From: Tupaia tana
Lineage: Eukaryota; Chordata; Mammalia; Scandentia; Tupaiidae
Length of the DNA: 64,000 nt
Direction of reading: 5' to 3'
NCBI GenBank assembly: GCA_026018925.1
Contig: JAKSZU010000018.1
Span: 31,372,452-31,436,451, forward strand
The translations under genes and the position numbers were made by a program. Below, piece by piece: positions 10,694-22,238 of this stretch; position 1 is the first letter of the stretch, and every line of letters starts with the position of its first letter. The notes under the pieces were generated by a model that was given only the letters and a program-made list of their open reading frames with translations, was not told the origin of the DNA and made no database searches.

Positions 10694-11222
10694 TCATAAT
10701 AACATTTATTGAGGACTAGCTATAAGCTGGCACTATTCCCATCATTTTGCATGTTAATTCATTTAATCCACATAACAAACCACACTGACAAGTGTTATTC
10801 CCCTCTCATTTACCGACGAGGAAGCTGGGGGCCAGCAAATGACATATGAGTTACATCATTGGACTCCCATAGGGCCAACCGCGTTTGGAGCCTGGGACCC
10901 AGTGGCTTGAAAATCACTCAGGATAAGTGTGCAAGCATGCCCAAGATCCTGGGAGGAGAATGGAGGAGAAGGGATTGTGACATGGCCATCCCTCTGGTGT
11001 GTGTGGGGGTGATTTCTCACTTTCCTTCTCACTGTCTCTGTCTCTCTCTGGTGAGTTCATGGAACCCAAGGTAAAAACTTCTAAACAAACAAACAAACAA
11101 ACAAAAACAAATGAGAAAACTGAGGCACAGAGAGGGGAGGTGATTTGCCTAAAGTCACACAGCTACTAAGTAGCAGAGGAGGGATTCAAACCTACGCAGA
11201 GCAGGCTTTTTCTACTCTCAAG
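10694..11222 (-). repeat. MIR SINE, split by a type A SINE
   Basis: The reversed MIR runs from AACATTTATTGAGGACTAGC to TTTACCGACGAGGAAGCTGG. It resumes after the SINE with AACTGAGGCACAGAGAGGGG and CACACAGCTACTAAGTAGCA. Confidence 0.8.
10827..11110 (+). mobile_element. tRNA-derived SINE, type A, inside MIR
   Basis: The head is GGGGGCCAGCAAATGACATA and the body GGAGGAGAAGGGATTGTGAC. It ends with an (AAAC)n tail. Confidence 0.9.
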
Positions 11223-12130
11223 CTGTTTGTTCCTAGATAAGCTATTTCCTTTTTCTGGATCTCTGTCTTTCCTTTCTCAAGCTAAGAGACTTGTTTTCCC
11301 CTGATCCATCTTGGATCCTGGAAGAACTCAGAGATGAAAAGAAGGAGAAAGAAGAAGATTTTTAACAATAAAGGTGAAGGAAGACCATGGGGAACAGGGC
11401 TCCGTTTTAATAAAAACATAAACATATAAAAACATAAAATTTTCAAATTATTAACATTTTCATATTCATTTCCCCTCCTTGTACGATCATTTCCAAAAAT
11501 CCTTTCAACTTCAAATTCGGATAAAACACTCCCTGTCACCTGGTCTATTTCTTTTCTTTTCTTTTCTTTTTTTTTTTAGTTTCCCATTTATATCTTTAAT
11601 TGAATTGAAATTTATTTGAGCATAGAGAGTGAGGTGAAGCTCTAACCTTGTACTTTCTAAATAGTTCACTTCCTCCTCATGATTTCATCAAATCATTATT
11701 AATGTCCCTACTTATTGGAAATACCTCCTTTATCAAACAAATGAATATGTAAATTTGAGTATGGTTTTGAACTTTCTCTTAGTCTGCAGACATCTGTCTA
11801 CTTGTGTTTTAATACCACAGTTGCTGGTGTTGATTGGTTAAGATCAATCAATACCCAATGTCTGCATATTAATACCATTCCAAACTGAGAACTTTGGATG
11901 TGAGGTTGAAGACAAGGAGCACCTGTTACTGGCAGGACTTTGCATGCCTGGGCAGCCTTCAATTAGAACAGTGCAGTGTTCTATCAAGGCGCTGATGGAC
12001 AACCTAGCGTTTGCCAGTTAGTCATTTATTCTCAAATGGTGGGAGGGAAGTCTTCACAACCATCATGGGAACATTTGTAAAAGGCAAGGACAAACAAGTT
12101 GGTTCGGTGAAGTGCTGAGAAGGTAAGGCT
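11223..12130. other. no gene; (TTTTC)n tract near 11550
   Basis: Only a short TTTTC-rich simple repeat at about 11549-11578 stands out. The rest is unassigned. Confidence 0.3.
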
Positions 12131-12131
12131 C

Positions 12132-12300
12132 GGGGCCAGGAGGTGGTAAGGTGGTTATGGTGCTGGACTCCCACATGGCTGACTGTGGTCTGAGTCCTGG
12201 GCCTAGTTGCTTGCTTTCTCACCTTCTCTCTCTGGTGAGCACACATAGTATCACTGCAAATTTTAAAAATATAATAATAAATAATTCTTTTTTAAAAAAG
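12132..12300 (+). mobile_element. tRNA-derived SINE, type B
   Basis: The head is GGGGCCAGGAGGTGGTAAGG, followed by TTGCTTGCTTTCTCACC, a short pyrimidine tract and an AT-rich tail ending in TTCTTTTTTAAAAAA. Confidence 0.85.
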
Positions 12301-12619
12301 GAAGGGAGGCTCCATTTGTCTTACAACCTTTAGAGAAACGGATCATTTTCAACCCTCACCCAATGTGACTCCATGGTATAGATTTGGGCAAAGGCAGTCA
12401 CTTCAGTATGTGGAAAAATCCACGTGGTTCAGGGGAAGCAGCCAGTGAGCAAAACAACAACAATTAAAAAAGATCAGGTGACATGTAGAACACAATACTT
12501 TGCATGCTTTAAACAAACTTCATCTTACTCAACCTCACACAGCATTTAACATAGCTGATCCTTTTCTCCTTCAGGAAGTACTTTCCCCAGGGTGTCCCCA
12601 CACCTTCACAGCAATCCTT

Positions 12620-12904
12620 CTTTCCTTCCTCTCTTCCTTTTTTTGTTCATTCATTCGTTCCTTCCTTCCTTCCAATTTCCAGAGGGTGTGTGTACTCTCC
12701 AGAGACAGAGAGACAGGTAAGGAGAGAGCACCCCCAATGAGGCATGGTCGTGCTGCAGTCCCTTCTCCGTTTCTCCATTCCACAGGAATTCCAGAGACAC
12801 ATGCACATGTGCCAAGCATGTTTTCAAGCTGATGGGGCTGGGATTCAGCTGTGGTTGCTCATATGGAATCCAGCTTCCTTAACCACTAGACTACAGGGTT
12901 GGTC
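12620..12904 (-). mobile_element. tRNA-derived SINE, type A, inside L2
   Basis: On the minus strand it is a diverged head (GGACCAACCCTGTAGTCTAG), the body GGAGAAGGGACTGCAGCACG, and a GAA-rich tail. Flanks CAGCAATCCTT (about 12608) and CAGCAATTCTT (about 12905) form the target duplication. Confidence 0.85.
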
Positions 12905-13415
12905 CAGCAATTCTTTATTCATTGGAGGTCTTTTTTTACCTCTTCTATCTTTAAATGTTGAAGCATCTCCAAGCTCAGTCTTAAGACCTCTTCTTTTCCC
13001 TCCCTTCTGTTTCCTTCTCCCTTTTTCTGTCCTCTTCTCTGCCTTTGGTGAGTTTCTTCTTTGCCTCTTCATCCAGTCTCATGGCTTTAAATACCATCTG
13101 AAACGAAAGAGACTTCTCTCTTAAAATTTAGACTCGTGTCTAATTATCTACTCAACATCTCCACTTAGGTATCTAAAAGGCATCTCAAACCCAGCATATA
13201 TTAACAAATTCCTAATCTTCTGGTCCACGCCATCAAAATCTTTTCCCTAGATGACAGTTACAACCACCTAATCAGTCTCCTTCTTTCCCTTTTTGTCAGT
13301 CATTTATGGAACCAAAAATCTGACTTGTCTTGTCAAAATCTCAATCTGATCAAGTCTTTGCTCTGATCGAAACCCTCCAATGGCTTCTCCTCTTACTTGG
13401 AGGGAAAGTTAGATT

Positions 13416-13686
13416 CTTTTTTTTTTTTTTTTTTTTTGGAGAGATTTTTGCTAGAGGGCGCGTGCGCTCGCCAGACAGAGAGAGAGAGACATAGAGACAG
13501 AAAGCGAGAAATCACCCCCCAGGGGGGATGGTCACACCGCAATCCCTTCTCCTCCATTCTCTCGGGATCTTGGGCACGCACGCACACGCGCCCGGCGTGA
13601 GTTTTAAGCCACTGGGTCCAGGACTCGAACCTTGGTTGACTACATGTGAGTCCAGCGACATAGCCATTACTCTAACTGCTGGTCCC
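13416..13686 (-). mobile_element. tRNA-derived SINE, type A, inside L2
   Basis: Full length and little decayed. Flanked by the target duplication GAAAGTTAGATTCTT at about 13404 and about 13687. The tail is a pure T run here (A on its own strand). Confidence 0.95.
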
Positions 13687-14105
13687 AGAAAGTTAGATTC
13701 TTACAATGGCTCGTGAACCATAAAAGATGTGCTCAACTACCCCTAGTCTGACTTCCTCCCGCTTTCTCCCTCTCTCATCCTGCTCTGGCCAGACCTGTGG
13801 TTTTGTGGCTCTTTCTCAGGACCTCTGCACTTGCTGTTCCCTCTCCCTACGTTGTGCTTCCATCAGATATTCATAGGGTTTACATCCTTACTTCCTTCAA
13901 GTCTCTGCTCAAATGTCACCCAAACATTGAGCCCATCCCTAACCACCACTGATGAAATAGTGAACCCACCTCCTTGCCATTATTATCTTCTGGGCCTGGT
14001 TTTTTTTTTTTTTTTTTTTTTTTTCCTTGAGCTTGTCACCACTTCTTATATTTATGCCAGGCACACAGTAGGTGCTTATTACTATTTGTTGAATAAATGA
14101 GTGAG

Positions 14106-14479
14106 TGATGAATGAGGTCTGGCAAGCATGAATTCCTATGCAAGTAGGTAGTGTCTGTCCAGGGAGCTTCCTCCTCCTGGGGTGGAGGGCTATCCCCCAA
14201 CCCCTAGATCTTGGTGTTTCTTATGGGAGGAGTTTGCTTTGTTCCCAGGTTTCCAAAGTCGTGGAGGTAAAGCAGAGTTTCCCAAAGCCTCTAAAATGTG
14301 GGTCCTGGTGATAAGTTTGGCAGGTTGGGGCCGGCTAGGCCCGTGGTCAACGGCTGCAGCAGCTTCTCATCTGGCTCCAGATAGGCAGGAGGGGAAGGGC
14401 TGAAGGTCTTGTTGCCATGGCAGGTGTTCAGATCCCAGTCTTGAAAAGGAGACAGCGCTCCTTTACAAGGGAGACCAAA
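14106..14479. other. no gene or repeat recognised
   Basis: Moderately GC-rich unassigned sequence. Confidence 0.3.
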
Positions 14480-15060
14480 AGCCACACAGGCTCCCATCAT
14501 AAACTGCCAAGCTTGCTGTCCTAGGTTTGTCGAGGATTTGTCTGGACTGATTTCCTCCGGGGAAACAGTAATGTGTGTCAGCAATTACTCTTTCAAGTCG
14601 AAACACTATCTTTATCACAGGCCACTCAGGCGCTTGCTCCGAGGCTTGTATGGAAGGAAGAGGAGCGATAAAATGAGCCAAATGGCTTCAGGAGGCCTCC
14701 CTGGGCCCAGGGCAGGGATGGGGTTGGAGAGGGCACAGGTCCCCCTGCCCAAGCTGTGTCTGCAGGGACCCCAGCCTGGGCAGCTCACTGGAGACAGAAG
14801 AATGCCCCAGAGCTGGAGCTCAGAAAAGGAAAGCCAAGCCACACAGGGCCGGTTTTACGCTTTTAGTTCTGAGATAGCGATCGTGGGGAAAAATTCCCTG
14901 CGTTTGTGGAATCATAAATTTTTTAAGGTCTCTTGGCTCCACTTTTAAATTTAGTGCCTGAATAAAATGTTGGCTCGAGCTCCATATTCGATTATTAAAA
15001 ATCATACTCAGGCCTGAGAGACAAGTATTTACACATCTGCCTGCTCATCTGAAGACCCAC
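14480..15060. other. repeat-free island, candidate conserved non-coding element
   Basis: No transposon signature is seen. CpG words survive (GATAGCGATCGTGGGG near 14872) and AT-rich homeodomain-type words occur (TCGATTATTAAAAATCATAC near 14988). This is a judgement on texture only. Confidence 0.35.
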
Positions 15061-15483
15061 ATATCAAAATGTGGCTCTCATCACGGCGCGGCTTCCTGAG
15101 AAGGGAGGCGCAGGAGAACATAAGGGCCACATTCGCTCAATAAGGAGTCGGTCTAGAAAGACTTCGATGCTCTTTCTTGCTTTGCGGAAGGCATTTGTAA
15201 GGACACTAGGCTATCCTTTCACCAAATCCCTGTTTGTTTGTTTTGTTTTGTTTTCCCCCAGATTTTTAAGAAATACATTGCTGTCTATGTGCAAAGGTGT
15301 GTGTGCATACGTTTGTGTAAATGAAGGAGAGAAAGTCTGGAAGGAGACAGATCAAACAATAATGTGGGTTATCTCTACACAGGGACCCTGCAGGGGAAGG
15401 AGTGGGTCCAAGGAGACTTTATCCTTACATATTTGAGGAATATGTAAATGCATAGTCATTGTTTAGTTAAAATTATTGTTACT
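15061..15483. other. no gene or repeat recognised
   Basis: Unassigned. A short TTTG-rich simple stretch occurs near 15231-15250. Confidence 0.3.
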
Positions 15484-15738
15484 ACTATTTAAAGGTCTTT
15501 GCCATAAGGTGCGTGCATTTGCTGGAGAAAAGAGAGACAGAGACAGTGAGAGGGAGAGTGAGAAATCACTCCCCAGAGGGGATGGCAACACACTACAATC
15601 CCTTCTTTTCCACTCTCCTCCTGGGGTTTTGGGCACACATGCCTGGCATGCTTTTCAAGCCACCATGTGTGGGACTTGAACCAAGGTCATCTCTTTGGGA
15701 GTCCAGCTCCTGAATCACTCTGCCACCTGCTGGACCCT
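15484..15738 (-). mobile_element. tRNA-derived SINE, type A
   Basis: The minus-strand head is GGGTCCAGCAGGTGGCAGAG and the body GGAAAAGAAGGGATTGTAGT. It is a moderately decayed copy. Confidence 0.85.
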
Positions 15739-16429
15739 AACATTATTTTAAAACTAGTACCTGATCACTAATCTGGAAGTCATAGAAAAGAATAACAATG
15801 AAAAGAGAAATGAATTCTATTTCTCCCACCCTAGAGGTGACATTGTTGCTTTGTCTTCGGAAAAGTTTCCTAATGGCCAGGTCTGCTCACAAAAGGTGTT
15901 TGTGCCTGTGTCACTAGGACATTGCCTTTATAGACAGGCAATAGCTTTGGTTGCATTGCCAGAAGTGATGACACATTCTCTATCCTAGATGAAAATCAAC
16001 AATAAAATACCCAGGGAGTAAGATGTTAAAAGTGTCCATTTTGGCCCATTTAAAAAACATCTGCACATTTTATTTTTGGTGGATTGTGGATCATAAGAGT
16101 CCTAGGCATGATAAATATTTACCCAAATGAGGAGAGAAAGGAAAAATCACTAACAGAAACAGGAGAGGTGGAAGATGCTGAGGTAAGAAGAAAACCTCTA
16201 ATTTCTGTTTTAAAGGGAACTTAGTAAAAAGACAACTTCCTCCCCACAGTCTATTAGACTCGCAGAAATGCCCTAAAAATACCTCTAGTTCAGATATGGC
16301 TGACATGGCACAATAGATAGATTCCTTAAAAAAATTTTAAAAAGGCCTACAAACGGTCCAACAGCTCATCTGTATTTTGCAAACTTTAACAGGAACTTTA
16401 ACTGAGCTTTAATAACAGCACATGTGTGT

Positions 16430-16461
<32 letters not shown>

Positions 16462-16672
16462 ACTTTAAAAGCATCAAAATGAATTAAAAAAACATAAACT
16501 GGAAAAATTATTTTTAATATTAAGTAATTCTCAAAATAATGTCCTAAGTATGAATATACAATACAGTGGTGATTTTTAATGTTTCCAAAATTAACAAACA
16601 CTTAAAACAGACATAGCAAGGGCAGACATTCCCATTGAATGACTCGGGTCCTACTTTAAAAATGAACAGGGA
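15739..16672. other. no gene; contains a (CA)n microsatellite
   Basis: A (CA)n run lies at about 16430-16464. The remaining sequence is unassigned. Confidence 0.4.
16430..16464. repeat. (CA)n microsatellite
   Basis: About 16 CA units with one CTCA interruption near the right end. Confidence 0.95.
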
Positions 16673-16920
16673 GGGGCCAGCTGATGGTATAGTGGTTAAG
16701 ACACTGAACTCCCACATGGTTGACCATGGTTCGAGTCCCAGACCTGGTGACTTGAAAATCACGTCAGGCACGTGTGCATGCATACCCAAAATCCCAGGAG
16801 GAGAACGGAGGAGAAGGGATTGCAGCATGGCCATACCCCTGGGGGGTAATTTCTCACTTTCCCTTTCACTGTCTCTCTGGCAAGTACACGTGCCCTATGG
16901 CAAAAACCTTTTAAAAAAAT
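16673..16920 (+). mobile_element. tRNA-derived SINE, type A
   Basis: The head is GGGGCCAGCTGATGGTATAG, with GGTTCGAGTCCCAGACCTGG as a well preserved box-B region. The body is GGAGGAGAAGGGATTGCAGC and the end CCCTATGGCAAAAAC. Confidence 0.95.
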
Positions 16921-16993
16921 GGAAAAGATCAAAGAAGTGAATAGATAGTTCTGAATTAAGAGGAAGAGAGAGAGCAATAGGAGAATTAAGAAA

Positions 16994-17254
16994 GGCCGGC
17001 CTGAGGCATGGAGGTTAAGATGGCTGAATCCCATGTGGCTGATGGCCCTAGTTAAGTCCTGGATCCAGAGGCTTGAAAAACACACTGGGCAAGTGTGCCT
17101 GCATGCCCAAATCCTGATAGGAAAATGAAGGAGAAGGGATTGTGGTGTGGCTATCCCCTTGAGGAAGTGATTTCTCACTTTCTCTTTTTCTTCTCTCTGT
17201 CTCTCTCCAGCAAATACATGTACCCAATGGCAAATTAAATGAAGAAAAAAAAAA
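16994..17254 (+). mobile_element. tRNA-derived SINE, type A
   Basis: A diverged head, GGCCGGCCTGAGGCATGGAG, with body AAGGAGAAGGGATTGTGGTG and end CCCAATGGCAAATT. It lies about 75 bp after another copy in the same direction. Confidence 0.85.
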
Positions 17255-18054
17255 TCAAGGATTGCACATGTAGTAGGAACTAGCCGAGAGAAGAACCCTA
17301 ACTGCAGCCCTCAGCTGGGGTCTCCTGACCCTTGAATGGGCAAATCTTAGGGCAATGTCCAGACACCAGCTCAGCTCCCTGGAACTACAACTCAAGATCT
17401 CTGGCAAGCAAGTTCCCTTTTGAGGAGCCCCCAGGGTATATGCGAGCAGCAAGGAGTGGGAGAAGTTAGATGATGTTTCCAGTGGGGGTGCAGAGTCTAT
17501 GCTCCAAAGGCAAGCTCTCTTGTTTCTTTGCTTGAAGCATTGAATCTGTCCGTTTTAATCATCTCCATAGCAACTTAACCTCATAAACATAATTTCTCTG
17601 CTGGGAAAGCTGGGTCACAAATGAAAAAGACTGGAGTGAAACATTAACATCTTCATCCTGAAAATGGAGTCAGGATCAACAAAGATTTAAAGGGCACCTG
17701 ATACTTCAATCTCCTGAATGACATCCTGTTTGGTACTTTCCTCTGAAACGTCTCCATGGGAAAGGTGTGCCTGATAACCAAGAGTCCGTTACTTTTTCTC
17801 CTATTAAGTTAAAATCCAGCCCCAACAATCCTTTATCCAATGGTCAGTGCTGCAGGGTCTCTACCACACCAGGCTGTCACATCTTCCTGGAGTCATCCTC
17901 TTTGTTTGGTCAACTATTCTTCACATGCATGTTTCTAGGTCTCTTTCTTAAGAGCTTCTTGGGCTACCAAGGGCCATCTTAGTTATGGAGCCCAGAACTT
18001 TGACTGGGTTTGTGTTTATAGGTACCACAACTCAGTTGTTCGAGGGAGAGATCC
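17255..18054. other. unique sequence; 17500-17680 is a candidate conserved element
   Basis: No repeat is recognised. The part with TTTTAATCATCTCCATAGCA and CCTCATAAACATAATTTCTC looks like enhancer-type sequence. Not tested by alignment. Confidence 0.3.
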
Positions 18055-18640
18055 AATTTTTGCAATAGGTTGTATTAACCAGGATGCCTTCCATAGTAAG
18101 TGACAGAAACCCAAATCAAAGGACTTTCACCAAAATAGGGAGTCGATTAGCTTATATCACTGAAAATTCCAGCAGTGAGCTTCAGGCATGGGTTGATCCG
18201 TAGGCTCAATAATGTCCTCAAATCTCAATCCCATCATCTCTGCCTCTCCACTCTGCTTCTCCCTGCTGACTTCCCGGGTGGCGAGATGGCCCCCAGCATC
18301 ACCATTCTTCCACTTTCACAGCTCTGGCTTAATGAAAAAGAGGGCTCTTGTCCCCGATGGTTTGGGCCAAAGTTCTGGGAGAGTCCTAACTGTCATTGGT
18401 CCAAACTGGATCACAAGCCCATCTCTGCATGAGTGGCTGAGGCCACCATGTTGTGGAGCTCTGACTGACTAGGCCCACGTCACACTTCCACTCAAGGAGC
18501 TGGCATTGGAGTCAATGTCTCCCCAAACACATGAGGACTGTGCATGGGAACTTGTCAGAGGAAAATGGGAGTCTGATAACCAGAAGAGGAAGAATGGAAG
18601 CTGAGTGGAGTGGGTACAGGGGCAGGTAAAAACCAGTGAA
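18055..18640 (+). repeat. old interspersed repeat, family not named
   Basis: The order CAGAAACCCAAATCAAAGGA, TTCAGGCATGGGTTGATCCG, GATGGCCCCCAGCATCACCA, TTGGTCCAAACTGGATCACA and ACCAGAAGAGGAAGAATGGA matches a common mammalian repeat that I recognise but cannot name with certainty. Confidence 0.5.
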
Positions 18641-18708
18641 AGCCCATTATACTGGCTGAAGACACACGGTTCCTGTTCATGGGGAGATGGTTAAAAGATT
18701 CTTGAAGG

Positions 18709-18935
18709 GATATCCCCACAGCCTAGTGGGTAAAGGATCTGGATCCCTTGTGGCCAGCTGCGGTTGGACTCTCGGTCCTGGAAGCTTGAAGAACACTCCA
18801 GACACATGTGTGTGTGTGACCCAGATCCTGGCAGGATGGAGAAATGGAAGAGAAGGGACTGCAGCATGACCATATCACATTAGGTAGTTCTCTCTCTCTC
18901 TCTCAAGTTCATGCACCTTGGCAATTGAAAAAAAA
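18709..18935 (+). mobile_element. tRNA-derived SINE, type A
   Basis: The head is diverged. The body has GAAGAGAAGGGACTGCAGCA and a short CT tract, and it ends CTTGGCAATTGAAAAAAAA. Flanks GATTCTTGAAGGG and GTTTCTTGAAGAG are a decayed target duplication. Confidence 0.8.
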
Positions 18936-19814
18936 TAGTTTCTTGAAGAGTTCAAGGAATAACTTGGTGGATTATCCATCCAGTTCAGGAACCTCCTTTG
19001 TGAGCACAGAGCAGTCAGCTTCCCCCTTGGGCTTTGGTAAAAGCTTTTCTTCACAAGTTGCCTAGCTTTAGCACCATCATTCACAGCTTTCAGGTTGTTG
19101 CCACATTGTTCAGAAGGAAAGTTGATTTTTACACTTAAATTAGGTTGCTTCGAAAAATACAACTAGCTGTTTTTCCTTTTCTCTCCCTTTCCCCACTCCA
19201 CTTTGTTCAAAGACAATATTCCTGATCTGGGGCCCACTAGAGCTTTAGGGTGTTAAATGTAGACCATGGGGGAAAGGAAGTGAGAGCATGGCTGGGCCCT
19301 AACGAGTCATTATGAAAAAGTGGTTAATATTGGGCTCCAGGAAGTGCTCTGATATGGCATAAAAAAGCCCAAATGGTCAGAAACCTGGAACCCAACTGGA
19401 CTGGCTTCTGTCCTGCAAGGAAAATGTTTGGGGACAAGAATGTACAAGCGATTGTTTAGTCATTGATGACAGACTATTAGGAGCATATGGACATTAAGCC
19501 TAGATAGCATGCTGTTATAACATTTTAATCATAATACTACAACAGACCAAAAATGAAACATGGGAAAATATCTCAGTAAATACAATGACAGAACAGCAGC
19601 ATCTTGATTATGCAATATCCTCTCACCAATTTGCTTGGCTAAGACATATGAGTTTGACTAACACAAATGCCCTAGTAGAAAGATAAGTAAAGGATTTAAC
19701 CAGCCAGTTCATAAGTGAGTGAGTACAACCTGCCCTGCAAACAAGAAAATGTAGTTTTAAACAACAGGATCCAATGTTTTGGGCCTATCTAAACATGTAA
19801 ATGTATTTAAAGTG
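18936..19814. other. no gene or repeat recognised
   Basis: Unassigned, SINE-free sequence of mixed composition. Confidence 0.3.
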
Positions 19815-20400
19815 ATCACTCCCAAAGTTGGTGAAAATGTGGGCGCATACTTCTTCACATTGCTCAAAAGGGTACGAAATGGTCTGGTTATTTTGGAGGG
19901 CAATGTCTTTCCAAAGCTTCAAAATGTACATGCCCTTTGACCCAGCAAATCCATATTCAGGAATTTCCCTGAAGAAATGATCAGAAACATTTCTAAAGAT
20001 ACATGTATGGGAATAATTACTGAAGTTTTTTTCTGCAATAGCAAGAAGTTGACAAACTGACATTTTCAATAATAGGAAATTGGATAAAAGAACCATGAAA
20101 AATTATATTTGAGAGTTTGGTGACATCAGAAATGTTTAAAATGTAAGTGAAAATAATAAGCAAATTATAAAATAGTGTGTTAACCATATATAATATATAT
20201 ACAGATACAAATGAATATGTGTGTGTGTGTATATATATGTATGTGTGTGTATATACATGCATATACATATATATTACATAGGTTTAGAGAAAGAAAGACT
20301 GAAAGGATAATCTGTAGAATAGCAATTATGATTATCTTTAAGTTTAGGATAATGTGTGATGTTTTATTGTATTTGTTTTATATTTTCTATCACACATAAA
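19815..20400 (+). mobile_element. old L1 LINE 3' fragment
   Basis: TTTTGGAGGGCAATGTCTTT, ATGCCCTTTGACCCAGCAAA and ATAGGAAATTGGATAAAAGA follow the end of L1M-type ORF2. The decayed 3' UTR continues to about 20400, including a TG/TA-rich stretch. Confidence 0.7.
20214..20275. repeat. TG/TA-rich simple repeat
   Basis: Alternating purine-pyrimidine run with GTGTGTGTGT, TATATATATG and ACATATATATT segments. Confidence 0.8.
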
Positions 20401-20411
20401 AAATAATGTTG

Positions 20412-20560
20412 ATGGTGGCTATTATTTATAGAGAACTTATCACATAGCAGTAAATGTGATCAACTCTTTACATAGGCTAATTTATCACACAACTACTTTG
20501 TAAGATAGGTATTATAATTATTCCCATTTTACCAATGAGGAAACTAAGAGATATGCCCAC
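20412..20560 (-). repeat. MIR SINE fragment
   Basis: Reversed MIR: TATTCCCATTTTACCAATGA followed by GGAAACTAAGAGATATGCCC. Confidence 0.65.
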
Positions 20561-20769
20561 TCAAAGCCCAAGTCCTTCTTCTGGACCCTGTTCCAGATAC
20601 GCAGGATCCCAGAGTTCCTTGTTGAAAGGTTTGGGTGGGCCTACAGAACAGGGCCAGTGAATAGAGAGGAGAATTTTCTACCTGCCACTCAGTTTCACTA
20701 TTAGCAGATGCTCACATGGTGTGTGCTCTGAGCCAATTCTCCTCTTCTCTCTCTCTCTTTTTAAAAAAA

Positions 20770-20988
20770 AATTGTATGTATTTATTTTTCTCATGAGAGA
20801 AAGAGATCCTCAATAAAGACCTCATCTTGTGATCTATCCCCCAGTCTCAGCCAGCCCAGATCATGGGCATGCACATATGTGTGTACACACCCAGAGTGCA
20901 CAGGGAGGCCCCAGGATGCAAACCCAGGACCTTCCTGTGTGGGTTTAATTGCAGAGTATGGCATTACTGCTGTGCCACTGTCTGGCCC
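20770..20988 (-). mobile_element. tRNA-derived SINE, type C
   Basis: The minus-strand head is GGGCCAGACAGTGGCACAGC, followed by GGGTTTGCATCCTGGGGCCT. It has the type C body and an AATAAATACA-like end. Confidence 0.8.
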
Positions 20989-21018
20989 TTATTCCCTTTC
21001 TTTAACCTAAAAGGAATG

Positions 21019-21089
21019 ATTGGGTCATTGGAAAAGCCATGATGCATTTTTGCATAGAAAAATACACATGACTTTTCCAATGACCCAAT
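21019..21089. other. 71-bp near-perfect inverted repeat (hairpin)
   Basis: The arms at 21019-21041 and 21067-21089 are 23 nt each, with 22 Watson-Crick pairs and one mismatch (C/A on plus; G/U wobble on a minus-strand RNA). The loop is 25 nt. It could be a MITE-type palindrome or a small-RNA precursor. Confidence 0.85.
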
Positions 21090-21094
21090 AGAAT

Positions 21095-21215
21095 ACACTG
21101 GAAGGAGAACTATGTAGAATTCCAGTCCTGGTTTGCCTGTGTGACTTTGGGCAAATCACTTGCTCTTTCTGGGCATCAGTTTCCAGCTAAAGTTAGATTT
21201 GCTGCCCTAACATTC
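21095..21215 (+). repeat. MIR SINE fragment
   Basis: CCTGTGTGACTTTGGGCAAA and the following TCACTTGCTCTTTCTGGGC are the MIR core. Confidence 0.7.
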
Positions 21216-21889
21216 CATGAAAGAGGATCTCTCAGTTGTGGGGTGTTCTCTCAACTGGGAAGACATTGTGGGGAGCTGGAATAAGCTAGTCCCTTTCTTC
21301 AGGCCCCAAAGCAGGATGTTTATGCTCACGTCAAAATACTTGGTCCACTCTGATGCACAAATGATGAAATCCATTCATTCATTCATTTATTCACTCACTC
21401 ACACAACTAAGTCCTGTGTGCCACTTTCATCGATGGATGCTTATTTAATCCCCACAAGGGCTCTGCTGAGTGGGCATTAAATGACCTTTTGATTTCTGGA
21501 GAGAAATGCATTTTTGTGTAGCTTCACTGGCCTTGAGAAAAATCAAAGGCAATTAAGATTTTTGTTAATGTGCCTCTATCTGAACCCTCCCAGTGAGTTT
21601 GGTCTCAGAATCAGCTCTCATTTTATTTGCTGTCATCCACCAACCTGTGAGAGAATCCACTGAGTATAAGTGAGGTCCGGAGGTAGCACAGAGCAAGGGG
21701 GCATTCACAGTCTAGGTCATCAGCCAGTCCTAACCCACTGGTCAGCTCCATGCACGTTGACGAGGGGGCTGCTATGTGTGGCCATTGCAGTAAGTGTCGG
21801 GAAGAGAGAAACCTGGAAAGAAGGTTTCCTGTGGATACAGACAAATCCAACCAAAAACCCTCCAACAACTTACTGTTGAATGAAAAAAA
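21216..21889. other. unique sequence; 21480-21625 is a candidate conserved element
   Basis: No repeat is recognised. TCAAAGGCAATTAAGATTTT and nearby AT-rich words give the candidate part its character. Confidence 0.3.
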
Positions 21890-22238
21890 TTCCAACCTCT
21901 CCCTCAGAGTGCACAGATCCCATCGGATGAAGCCCTTCCCTCTCACCCTCTCCTCCACTCATCAGCCCTTCTCACCCTCTGTTCCACTCTCCAGTGTTCT
22001 CAGCTCCAGCACCCTAATCTTCTTTAGACTAATGAGACATATAGATCTTCTTCCTACTCAGGGGCCTTTGCTATTACCTTCTATCTGGAAGGCTCTCCTC
22101 CCAGATCTCTGCCCGGCTGGCTTCTTCGGGAGTCAACTTGAAGGCGGGCCCTGGTTTGTCTCATTCACCTCAGAGGATCCCCAGCCTCTGAAACAATGCT
22201 TGGTACATAGTAGGCCCTCAGTAAATATTTGATATAGG
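21890..22238 (+). mobile_element. L2 LINE 3' end
   Basis: CAGGGGCCTTTGCTATTACC, GGAAGGCTCTCCTCCCAGAT, ACAATGCTTGGTACATAGTA and CCCTCAGTAAATATTTGATA are in the order of the L2 3' terminus. Confidence 0.8.

Larger units (their letters stand above)
12490..14105 (+). mobile_element. L2 LINE, 3' portion, split by two SINEs
   Basis: Three collinear parts follow L2: 12490-12620 (CACACAGCATTTAACATAGC), 12910-13415 (CATGGCTTTAAATACCATCT; ACCCTCCAATGGCTTCTCCT) and 13690-14105 (CTCTGCACTTGCTGTTCCCT; CAGTAGGTGCTTATTACTAT; GTTGAATAAATGAG). Removing the SINEs leaves about 1.1 kb of L2 with its true 3' end. The coding frame is broken. Confidence 0.85.

Noticed and set aside
12744-13124. 126-codon plus-strand open frame
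   Set aside because: It spans a SINE-L2 junction.
14538-14948. 136-codon plus-strand open frame
   Set aside because: No domain, no splice context and no family resemblance; it lies in a stretch better described as candidate non-coding element.
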